From positions 1-22,901 of the forward strand of contig JADILY010000046.1 in assembly GCA_017695055.1 (NCBI GenBank): a DNA stretch of 22,901 nucleotides, read 5' to 3'. This DNA is from Merdivivens faecigallinarum. Lineage in GTDB: Bacteria > Bacteroidota > Bacteroidia > Bacteroidales > UBA932. Numbering within the stretch: position 1 is the first letter of the stretch; each line of letters begins with the position of its first letter. This document shows, piece by piece, positions 16,676 through 22,901 of this stretch. The notes beneath the pieces are model-generated. The model was not told where the DNA came from. It was given only the letters and a program-made list of their open reading frames with translations, and searched no databases. The translations under genes and the position numbers were made by a program.

Positions 16676-18473
16676 GAAAATGACAAAATATTCATTTATC
16701 CTGCTCAGCGGGGACAGGGACGGCTTCCTTGACAGGCTGAGCAGCCTCGGAGTCATGGACATAACCCGCTCCTCGAAGGCCGTGGACGAGAGCTCGGCCC
16801 TGATGCTCGACAGGATTTCGCGTTACAGGAACGTAATGAAAAAACTCGGGAAACTGTCTTTCGCGAACGACCCCGATTTTCCCGAAATGGAAAAAATCGC
16901 CTCAAAATGCGAGGAACCCGCCGACTGCATCTCCGCCTTCGAAGAAACCGAAGCGCGCATCGGCAGCCTCACTGAAGCCATCCGGAACTGTGAAAAGGAA
17001 ATGCAGGCGGCCTCGATTTGGGGAGAATATACGAAAGAAGACATTGACAGAATCGGGGCCCTCGGCTACGATGTCAGATTTTTCCGAGTACCGGCAGGAC
17101 GTTATGATGAAAACTGGGAAAACGAATATATCATCCAGATAATAGAAAAAAAGGAAAACGTCTGGTTCGTCGTCCTTGCTCCGAAGGGAGGGGAAATCTC
17201 CCTGCCGGCAAAGGAAATCCAGCCGCCGGCGGCATCAGTGAACGAATTGAAGGCAGAGGCGGAAAGGCTGCACGGGGAGCTAACGGAACAGAAGGGCCGC
17301 ATGCTCTTCCTCAAAGGCCGGGAGGAAAGCATCGGTGCCAGCTATCGCGAAGAACTTTACCGCCTTGACCAGTATCTGGCGCGCAAATCGGCCGGAACAG
17401 CCGCGGAAGACCATATTTCCGTCCTCGAAGGCTTCGCACCGACAGAAAAACGAGGCGACATAGAAGCATTCCTCGACACGCAGGACGTCTATTATTTCGC
17501 CGAAGATGCTACCGCCGAGGACAATCCTCCGGTACAATTGAAGAACAACTGGTTTGCCCGTGCATTCGAGCCTATCGGAAGCCTTTACCTGCTCCCGCGT
17601 TACGACGAGCTCGACCTCACCCCGTTTTTCGCCCCGTTCTACATGCTTTTCTTCGGACTTTGTGTCGGCGATCTCGGATACGGGCTCATTCTGCTCGCTG
17701 CCGGAATCGCGATACATTTCAAGATGCCGAAAATGGCGAATATCGGGACACTCGTGGCCCTTTTGGGAGTCGGCTCCATAATAATGCCGATGCTTAGCGG
17801 TACGGTATTCGGAGCAAAACTTTACGACATACTGCCGATGTCCGACAAATTGCGGGGAATGTTCCTAACAGACATGCAGCTGTTCTGGTTTTCACTGATA
17901 TTCGGCATAGTCCAGCTGGTATTCGCCCGTATTATCGCAGGAGTATACGCCACCGTAAAACAAGGATGGCAGGCAGGCCTGTCCAACTTCGGCTGGGCCG
18001 CATTCACGCTGTGGGCCGCCCTCGCATTCACTGAATGGAACAGCAAAGGAGCCATAGAGATTATGTCGCCGGCCTTGAGCTATTCCCTGCTCGGCTTTGC
18101 GGGAGTCTGCATCCTGTTTTTCTCAAGTCTCAGCAAAAACATTTTCAAACGCATAGGGAAGGGCATCACATCCGTATACGATGTCACCGGCCTGTTGGGC
18201 GATGTCCTGTCCTATATAAGGCTGTTCGGGCTCGGAATGTCCGGAGGCATACTCGGCATGGTATTCAATGCGATGGCCTTCCAGCTCAGCGGGATACCGT
18301 ACGTAGGATGGGTGCTTACGGTACTGCTCCTGCTCATTGGCCACAGCCTGACCATATTCATAGCCTGCCTCGGAGCCTTCGTACACCCGATGAGGCTCAC
18401 ATTTGTGGAATTTTATAAAAATGTCGGTTTTACAGGCGGCGGGCGCCCGTACAGGCCGCTGGAAAAAAGATAA
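16668..18473 (+). CDS. atpI: V-type ATPase subunit I (a-subunit)
   Basis: Membrane stator that forms the ion half-channels. Residues 1 to about 310 are the cytoplasmic arm with coiled coils (about 85-115 and 190-245). From about 320 to 575 come seven or so hydrophobic helices. The essential Arg is Arg518 in LSYIRLFGLGMSGG, which faces the K-ring carboxylate. The C-terminal FVHPMRLTFVEFYKNVGFTG and GGGRPYRPL are family signatures. The 601 residues are on the short side of the family (often 600-660). It overlaps atpD at its start; 41 AT-rich bases separate it from atpK. Confidence 0.97.
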   Translation: MIRKMTKYSFILLSGDRDGFLDRLSSLGVMDITRSSKAVDESSALMLDRISRYRNVMKKLGKLSFANDPDFPEMEKIASKCEEPADCISAFEETEARIGSLTEAIRNCEKEMQAASIWGEYTKEDIDRIGALGYDVRFFRVPAGRYDENWENEYIIQIIEKKENVWFVVLAPKGGEISLPAKEIQPPAASVNELKAEAERLHGELTEQKGRMLFLKGREESIGASYREELYRLDQYLARKSAGTAAEDHISVLEGFAPTEKRGDIEAFLDTQDVYYFAEDATAEDNPPVQLKNNWFARAFEPIGSLYLLPRYDELDLTPFFAPFYMLFFGLCVGDLGYGLILLAAGIAIHFKMPKMANIGTLVALLGVGSIIMPMLSGTVFGAKLYDILPMSDKLRGMFLTDMQLFWFSLIFGIVQLVFARIIAGVYATVKQGWQAGLSNFGWAAFTLWAALAFTEWNSKGAIEIMSPALSYSLLGFAGVCILFFSSLSKNIFKRIGKGITSVYDVTGLLGDVLSYIRLFGLGMSGGILGMVFNAMAFQLSGIPYVGWVLTVLLLLIGHSLTIFIACLGAFVHPMRLTFVEFYKNVGFTGGGRPYRPLEKR

Positions 18474-18514
18474 GATAAAGGAAAATCAAAATAATAATTA
18501 AAAGTATTCGAAAC

Positions 18515-18970
18515 ATGGAGACATTACCATTGATTCTGGCCTACATAGGCCTCGCCGTAATGCTTGCGCTTTCAGGCATCGGTTCGGCAATCGGAGTGAC
18601 TATGGCGGGAAACGCCACTATCGGGGCTATGAAGAAAAACCCTGACATTTTCAGCAAAGCATTGATTCTATGCGCATTCCCGGCCACACAGGGACTTTAC
18701 GGCTTTGCAGCGTTCTTCATATTGAACAACAGCATCCAGGGGCTGGCCGACCCTCTGACACTGGTTCAGGGACTGGCCATATTCGCCGCAGGACTCGGCG
18801 TGGGCTTTGTAGGCCTGATGTCGGCCATACGCCAGGCCGGTTTCGTGGCAAACGGAATCACCGCCATGGGCAACGGCGTAAATGCCTTTTCGAGTTCACT
18901 CATACTCGGAGTGTATCCGGAACTTTACGCCATCCTCACCTTCGCGGCCGCATTCCTCGTAATGCCGTAA
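18515..18970 (+). CDS. atpK: V-type ATPase subunit K (rotor ring)
   Basis: Proteolipid of the rotating membrane ring. The 151 residues form four membrane helices, two duplicated hairpins. The first hairpin has GIGSAIGVTMAG and FPATQGLYGF; the second has IRQAGFVANG and VYPELYAIL. The ion-binding carboxylate is Glu136, present only in the second hairpin, as in bacterial V-ATPases. Thr58, Gln59, Gln107 and Glu136 line up with Thr64, Gln65, Gln110 and Glu139 of the Na+-binding Enterococcus hirae NtpK, with the same 29-residue Gln-Glu spacing. It is preceded by an A-rich untranslated gap, a common way to raise translation of the ring subunit. Confidence 0.96.
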   Translation: METLPLILAYIGLAVMLALSGIGSAIGVTMAGNATIGAMKKNPDIFSKALILCAFPATQGLYGFAAFFILNNSIQGLADPLTLVQGLAIFAAGLGVGFVGLMSAIRQAGFVANGITAMGNGVNAFSSSLILGVYPELYAILTFAAAFLVMP

Positions 18971-18985
18971 ATAAGAAAGCCCGCC

Positions 18986-19195
18986 TTGCTTTTCCTGGCC
19001 GTTGCCATCATCGTGGCAACGGCCAATATATGTCTCGGACCAGGAGAATCCACAAATATCACCTTCACCGTGGGAAAAGATGAACTTTCCTATTACTCCC
19101 CGTCGGGAAAACAGATTTTCGAAAACGGTGAATTCGAAATCATGGCAGGAGCCTCGTCGGCCGACATAAGACTGAAAGAAACCGTAATACTTTGA
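18986..19195 (+). pseudogene. Probable 3' remnant of a GH3 beta-glucosidase gene
   Basis: A 69-codon frame begins 15 bases after the atpK stop at a TTG. From about 19034 it reads as the last 50 or so residues of the fibronectin-III-like C-terminal domain of GH3 glycosidases: LGPGESTNITF, then GKDELSYYSPSG, then GEFEIMAGASSADIRLK. The pattern PGES / TFT / DELSYY / GEFEIM-G-SSADIRL is characteristic of that domain. There is no GH3 catalytic domain upstream, since atpK ends just before it. The first 17 or so residues are hydrophobic, but they are encoded by the arms of an inverted repeat and are probably chance. I read it as a deletion scar. It could instead be a small expressed protein. Confidence 0.6.
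18996..19025 (+). other. Perfect 12-bp hairpin just after atpK
   Basis: TGGCCGTTGCCA (18996-19007) and TGGCAACGGCCA (19014-19025) are perfect inverted repeats around a 6-base loop, starting 26 bases after the atpK stop. There is no T-tract on either strand, so it is not a classical terminator. It might protect the 3' end of the V-ATPase mRNA, or mark a rearrangement junction next to the GH3 remnant. Confidence 0.65.
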
Positions 19196-19267
19196 AAAAC
19201 ATGCGGTCGGAATCTTCCGTCCTTTCGGGATAACTTCTTTAGCTATCCGCTTGATTCCCTTTAGAAG

Positions 19268-19590
19268 CGAAATTTTTCCACCCCACAGCCAGCCATTATT
19301 CTTGTAAAGCGCTAATAATAAACAGTTTATAAAAATCACATCTGCGCTTGGGTGCTTTCTGAGGCACCCAAAGCCAGCCTACATTTTTGCAAGTTATTGA
19401 TTATCAATTATTTCTAAAGAGACCGGATGGCTGTGGGGTGAAAATCGATACGACAAAATCCTATTTTCCTCCTCATTCCGCTTCCATTCCACTTCCATCC
19501 CTTTTCCCATCATTTTTCAGGCGGAGATGTAGTTTTTCGGGCCACCGGACACCGGAAGCGGAATATTGGCGTGCAAGAATGGTGTCAAAC
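19268..19590 (+). repeat. Structured intergenic repeat, copy 2
   Basis: Divergent second copy of the element at 157-445, same orientation. Its outer arms are a perfect 12-bp inverted repeat, CACCCCACAGCC (19279-19290) and GGCTGTGGGGTG (19429-19440), flanked by TTTTC/GAAAA that also pair. The inner hairpin is TTGGGTGC (19348-19355) and GCACCCAA (19364-19371). The two copies share the inner TTGGGT/ACCCAA core and a 12-base spacing between those cores. Outside the core the paired bases differ between copies, and the outer arms are better paired here than in copy 1. Similarity ends near GCGTGCAAGAAT at about 19581. No protein is evident. Confidence 0.7.
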
Positions 19591-19659
19591 CGTGAACGCC
19601 CCGACTTAACAGCATCGCTTGCAAACCACTATATATCAACATATTGCCAGAAACATATC

Positions 19660-19708
19660 AAAAAAACTTGTTCCGAGCGGCATCCACGTGGACTTCGCTC
19701 GGAACAAG
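19660..19708 (-). terminator. Intrinsic terminator for the leftward GH20-lipoprotein operon
   Basis: Read on the minus strand, CTTGTTCCGAGCG (19708-19696) and CGCTCGGAACAAG (19679-19667) form a perfect 13-bp stem followed directly by seven T residues (19666-19660). The 16-base loop contains its own 10-bp palindrome, TCCACGTGGA (19683-19692). On the plus strand there is no T-tract. It lies about 260 bases beyond the lipoprotein stop. Confidence 0.85.
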
Positions 19709-19721
19709 GATAACTTGTCGT

Positions 19722-19819
19722 ATTTTGGTAAAATATTGAAACACAATAAATTACATAAATGTTGTCAAAATTGACCTATACCCGGTTTTACCAAAATTAT
19801 CCGGTTTTACCAAAATCAT
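19722..19819. repeat. TTTTACCAAAAT repeat cluster with a 19-bp tandem pair
   Basis: CCGGTTTTACCAAAATTAT (19782-19800) and CCGGTTTTACCAAAATCAT (19801-19819) are adjacent 19-bp repeats with one mismatch. Their 12-bp core TTTTACCAAAAT also occurs inverted at 19722-19733 (ATTTTGGTAAAA). The tandem pair lies inside the small ORF 19759-19938, while the inverted copy lies just upstream of it. It may be an operator-like arrangement or simple slippage. Confidence 0.7.
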
Positions 19820-19938
19820 CCGCCGGTCAGGAACTTCTTGTATTTTCGAACAAAATCCTCAGCGCCGCTTTGGAGGACAGCTGGAGATATCCTGCCGAAA
19901 TGTGGATGGATTGGGACAAACGCGAGGCGAGACGGTAA
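19759..19938 (+). CDS. Possible small protein, 59 residues, unknown
   Basis: An ATG-to-TAA frame of 59 codons, MLSKLTYTRF at the start and ending DWDKREARR. I do not recognise a family. The composition is protein-like: three Trp in the last third (SWRYPAEMWMDWD), an amphipathic stretch NKILSAALED, a basic C-terminus, and codons like those of neighbouring genes. No signal peptide or membrane helix is seen. There is no clear Shine-Dalgarno; TATTTTGG at 19721-19728 is only an imperfect promoter match. The 19-bp tandem repeat encodes part of residues 9-20 in two frames. The frame lies antisense to the 3' tail of the lipoprotein mRNA, between its stop codon and terminator, so it could be a chance ORF. 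Confidence 0.35.
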   Translation: MLSKLTYTRFYQNYPVLPKSSAGQELLVFSNKILSAALEDSWRYPAEMWMDWDKREARR

Positions 19939-19968
19939 GATTCCGCCCTGTCACCCCGGTGAAAGCCA

Positions 19969-20829
19969 TTATCTGTATACGATTTCCCTTTTTTCCACCC
20001 TCAAAGGCCTCGGCTCGTCATCCCTGTATGTTTCGCGCTCAACCCAGTTTCCGACCGAATCGACCTTGAATTTGAAAGAAAACAGGGTTTCGCCTCTGTT
20101 GCTGACCATCAGGAGGGATGAACGCTGGCCACCTTCGTCATAGGTCATTTCGCTGTTCATCTCACCGAAGAATATGTTGTCTGACTTGACCGATACGCTG
20201 CGGCCGAGACTGTCATATTCCAAATCGAAACGGCTGAGCACCTTGCCGTTCTTCGAAGAATAGGTTATATTGGCCGTATTGTGTCCGTTTTCATCATATG
20301 CCATTATGCGGTAACCGGCTGTCTCGCCTTCCTTGTAGGAAAACGTCGCCTTTAGGCTGTCCAGACCGTAATATTTATACGTCTCATATTTTTTCAGACT
20401 GTCCTGGGCATCAGTTACCGTCAAAGAAGCCAGACGTCCTGCCTTGTATACATACACGGATTTTTCGACCGTTTCGCCCGCAGCCGAAGTTATAACGGAT
20501 TCTGCAATCAGACCGTCGGGATTGTAGGTGTTTTCCTGGGTCGAAACCAAATCGCCGTTCCTGTTGAAACGCTGGAGCCTGGTAACCATCCCGTCCTCGT
20601 TGAATTCGGCACAGATATTATTCATGGAAGCCTCTACACCCGAGATTTCATAGCCACCGGCCACCGAATCGACAGAATACGGTATGGAGCGCACTGAGGC
20701 CACATTGCCCCTCAATTCATATTTTAAAAGATCCTGGTCCGGCTTGTGGAAAGGCCGGTTGCACGATGCGGCCATAAACGCCAACGATACACAGGCAGCA
20801 GCCGCACTGATTTTAAGAAGATTTTTCAT
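19969..20829 (-). CDS. YD-repeat-like lipoprotein, function unknown
   Basis: A 286-residue predicted lipoprotein. The N-terminus MKNLLKISAA, a hydrophobic run and the lipobox AASC give lipidation at Cys23, so it should be anchored in the periplasm or on the outer surface. The rest is a series of short beta repeats of the kind tyrosine / acidic-asparagine / glycine (FNRNGDLVS, YNPDGLIAES, YDENGHNTANITY, YDSLGRSVSV, YDEGGQRSSL), resembling RHS/YD repeats. It is far shorter than true RHS toxins and has no toxin tip or core signature. It starts 14 bases after the GH20 gene ends, so they are co-transcribed; a role with the hexosaminidase at the cell envelope is only an inference. Confidence 0.85.
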   Translation of the reverse strand: MKNLLKISAAAACVSLAFMAASCNRPFHKPDQDLLKYELRGNVASVRSIPYSVDSVAGGYEISGVEASMNNICAEFNEDGMVTRLQRFNRNGDLVSTQENTYNPDGLIAESVITSAAGETVEKSVYVYKAGRLASLTVTDAQDSLKKYETYKYYGLDSLKATFSYKEGETAGYRIMAYDENGHNTANITYSSKNGKVLSRFDLEYDSLGRSVSVKSDNIFFGEMNSEMTYDEGGQRSSLLMVSNRGETLFSFKFKVDSVGNWVERETYRDDEPRPLRVEKREIVYR

Positions 20830-20843
20830 AATTATTATTTAAA

Positions 20844-22901
20844 CTAAAATACACATATTTCATCGACAAAGACAAAAGACCTGTTGCCTTTCCCCGGATG
20901 CCATGACGGCATAGAGTATTCGGGCTTCACTGTCAGCCTGACATACCTTGCCTGCCTCTGAGGGAAGGACAGTCCATGCACGGCAATGCCGTCTTCGTCA
21001 TCCTCTGACATCACTCCGAAATCTTCACGGGCGACCTTTTCGAAACGCCTGCCGTCCGAAGAAACCTCAACGGAAGCCTCGCGGGCGTCGAGAATCCATT
21101 CGCCCTTGTTTACAAGTACATCGAACACTACTTTCGAAATCCCGGTCTCTTCCCCGAGGTCTATCAGCACGCGCATGTCGTTGCCATAGCTGGCAATCCA
21201 TTCCCCGCTCTCGTAATTGAACCTTCCCTTTACACCGTCGACCAGCCTCGTGACATCACCGTCGCCGTAATTCTGCCTGACTGGAGCCAGAAGCTCTATC
21301 CTGCTTGCCGTGGCCTTGTTTACCGTAAAACTTTTCACATATTCACGGCTCACGCCCTTGTCGGAGAACGACACGGCCCTTAAAACACAGTCGCTACCGA
21401 TGGACAACGGCTCTTCATAACGCAAAGCAGACCCGGAAACAGACACGGAGTCAGCGCCGAGAGGGGACGAGCCGTCAAGCGTATAATAAATATCACTGCC
21501 GCCCATCATGGTATACAGTCCTACCTCAATCATGCCGGTTTCGGGATTAGGATGAATCCTGTCACGCACATCGAAAATGCGCAAAGCATAATTGTAACCG
21601 TACAGATCATATATCGGAACGAGATTCCTCAGCCTTCTCGAAAAATCGTCGAAATCCCTCTTGCCCTGGGCCGACCACTGCACTTCCGAAACGGCTGCGA
21701 GCCTCGGAAGCAGCATATATTCGGCATGTTCGGTAGTTTTGATATATTCAGTCCACAGATTGGCCTGCACCCCTATGATATGGGAAGCCTTTTCCGTTCC
21801 TTTCAGGTCGTCCGGAATAGGGTCGAAAGAATAGACCTTTTCAATCGGAACATATCCGCCGATTCCGAAAGGCTCGTGCTCTATATCGTCGGACTGGTGG
21901 AAATTGAGATAAAAATAAGATGCCGGAACCATTATCACATCATGTCCCATGTGTGCGGCAAGACGTCCGCCCTCGGTCCCCGTCCACGACATCACGGTAG
22001 CATTCGGGGCAAGCCCGCCTTCAAGTATCTCGTCCCATCCTATGATTCTGCGGCCTTTGGAGTTTATGAATTTCTCAACACGCTCCACGGCATAGCTCTG
22101 CAACCTTTCCTCGGCAGTATGCTCCGCATCGTCTTTCAGACCGAGTTCGGCTATCTTCGCCTGGCATACCGGACAGGTTTCCCAACGCACCTTAGGGCAC
22201 TCGTCACCGCCGATATGGATGTACTTGGAAGGGAAAATGTCCATTATCTCGGTATATACGTCCTCAAGAAAATCGAAGGTCTCTTCCTTGCCCACGCACA
22301 GCACGTCATCTGCGACACCCCAACGGGTCCATACCTCGTAAGGACCTCCGGTACAGCCCAGTTCAGGGTAGGCGGTAAGGGCAGCCAGCATGTGCCCCGG
22401 CATGTCTATTTCGGGAATCACTGTAATATAGCGCTCGGCGGCATATCTTACTATCTCCCTTGCCTCTTCCTGGGTATAATAGCCTCCATAAGGGATGCCG
22501 TCCGAAGTCCCCCACTCCTTCCTTATGACGGTACCGCTGCGGTATGCCCCCTTTTCCGTCAGCTCAGGCCGGCTCTTGATTTCGATGCGCCAGCCCTGGT
22601 CATCCGAGATGTGCCAGTGCAGGACGTTTATATTGTGCAGGGCGAGTATATCAATGTACCTCTTTATGAATTCTACCGGGAACATGTGCCTTGCCACGTC
22701 CAAATGGGTACCCCTGTACTGGAAACGCGGCATGTCTTCAACCGTCCCACAGGCTATTTTCACACTGAGATGGCAGAATGCTTTCGAAGCGTAAGGGACA
22801 CCTTCGTCATCGCAAGGTACCGAGACAATCTTCCTCAATGTCTGCACCCCGTAAAAGATTCCTGCCGGAGAATGCCCGCTCACTGTTATCCCCTCCGGGG
22901 C
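20844..22901 (-). CDS. GH20 beta-N-acetylhexosaminidase, partial
   Basis: Exo-acting enzyme that removes terminal GlcNAc or GalNAc, for example from host mucin or N-glycans, probably in the periplasm or outer membrane. The gene runs off the right edge: the frame is still open at 22901, where it reads APEGITVSGHSPAGIFYG, the end of the GH20 N-terminal domain, so the start, signal peptide and first 100 or so residues are missing. The catalytic barrel has RGTHLDVARH, VLHWHISDDQGWRIEI, IPEIDMPGH and the catalytic Asp-Glu pair in HIGGDECPK (visible residues 233-234). After the barrel come a chitobiase C-terminal/Fn3-like domain (DIYYTLDGSSP) and an F5/8-type carbohydrate-binding domain up to the last residue. 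It heads the operon with the lipoprotein. Confidence 0.95.
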   Translation of the reverse strand, partial: APEGITVSGHSPAGIFYGVQTLRKIVSVPCDDEGVPYASKAFCHLSVKIACGTVEDMPRFQYRGTHLDVARHMFPVEFIKRYIDILALHNINVLHWHISDDQGWRIEIKSRPELTEKGAYRSGTVIRKEWGTSDGIPYGGYYTQEEAREIVRYAAERYITVIPEIDMPGHMLAALTAYPELGCTGGPYEVWTRWGVADDVLCVGKEETFDFLEDVYTEIMDIFPSKYIHIGGDECPKVRWETCPVCQAKIAELGLKDDAEHTAEERLQSYAVERVEKFINSKGRRIIGWDEILEGGLAPNATVMSWTGTEGGRLAAHMGHDVIMVPASYFYLNFHQSDDIEHEPFGIGGYVPIEKVYSFDPIPDDLKGTEKASHIIGVQANLWTEYIKTTEHAEYMLLPRLAAVSEVQWSAQGKRDFDDFSRRLRNLVPIYDLYGYNYALRIFDVRDRIHPNPETGMIEVGLYTMMGGSDIYYTLDGSSPLGADSVSVSGSALRYEEPLSIGSDCVLRAVSFSDKGVSREYVKSFTVNKATASRIELLAPVRQNYGDGDVTRLVDGVKGRFNYESGEWIASYGNDMRVLIDLGEETGISKVVFDVLVNKGEWILDAREASVEVSSDGRRFEKVAREDFGVMSEDDEDGIAVHGLSFPQRQARYVRLTVKPEYSMPSWHPGKGNRSFVFVDEICVF

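Larger units (their letters stand above)
19196..19968. other. Intergenic region between V-ATPase and GH20 operons
   Basis: This 770-base stretch lies between convergent operons. It holds structured repeat copy 2 (19268-19590), AT-rich TATTGATTATCAAC-type motifs (about 19301-19325, 19384-19410, 19619-19643), a strong leftward terminator (19660-19708), a cluster of TTTTACCAAAAT repeats, and a possible 59-residue ORF (19759-19938). I see no convincing intrinsic terminator for the rightward V-ATPase operon. Confidence 0.6.

Noticed and set aside
19838..20143. A 101-codon plus-strand frame overlapping the 3' end of the lipoprotein gene
   Set aside because: It runs antisense into the lipoprotein coding region in a different frame from the 59-codon candidate and has no protein-like features.

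Overview
The window looks like a chromosomal segment of a Bacteroidales bacterium, most likely Rikenellaceae/Alistipes-like. Four things point there: promoters of the Bacteroidetes type (TAnnTTTG near -7, TTG about 19-20 bases upstream), weak use of Shine-Dalgarno sites, a V-type ATPase operon in the order E-DUF2764-A-B-D-I-K, and a multidomain GH20 hexosaminidase next to a lipoprotein. The genus is an inference; there is no rRNA or marker gene to settle it.

Layout. Positions 1-584 hold no convincing gene: there is a probable promoter firing leftwards out of the window and the first copy of a roughly 290-320 bp non-coding repeat with nested inverted repeats. Positions 585-11609 (minus strand) are a compact de novo purine operon, read purE-purL-purC/purF-purM-purN-purH-purD. 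Positions 11610-11712 are a short divergent promoter region. Positions 11713-18970 (plus strand) are the V-ATPase operon E-DUF2764-A-B-D-I-K. Directly after atpK come a perfect 12-bp hairpin and a short ORF whose sequence reads as the C-terminal tail of a GH3 beta-glucosidase, probably a gene remnant. Positions 19196-19968 hold the second copy of the repeat, a strong minus-strand terminator, a tandem 19-bp repeat and a possible 59-residue small protein. Positions 19969-22901 (minus strand) are a YD-repeat-like lipoprotein and a GH20 beta-N-acetylhexosaminidase that runs off the right edge.

How the genes work together. The purine operon covers most of the path from PRPP to IMP: PurF (step 1), PurD (2), PurN (3), PurL (4), PurM (5), PurE (6), PurC (8) and PurH (9-10). 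purK and purB are not in the window. The V-ATPase set provides an A3B3 head, D rotor shaft, E stator, I and K membrane parts, but has no recognisable C, F or G/H subunits; DUF2764 sits in the gap. The K subunit carries the Thr-Gln/Gln/Glu ligand set known for Na+ binding.

The most striking observation is that PurC and PurF are one continuous 700-residue ORF. The PurF half has the catalytic Cys that in this family must become an N-terminal residue, here buried at residue 248. This predicts a self-cleaving two-enzyme precursor whose PurF propeptide is the whole of PurC. Other points of interest are the paired structured repeat flanking the purine/V-ATPase block, the GH3 remnant, the odd PurD N-terminus, and the unlisted small ORF at 19759-19938.
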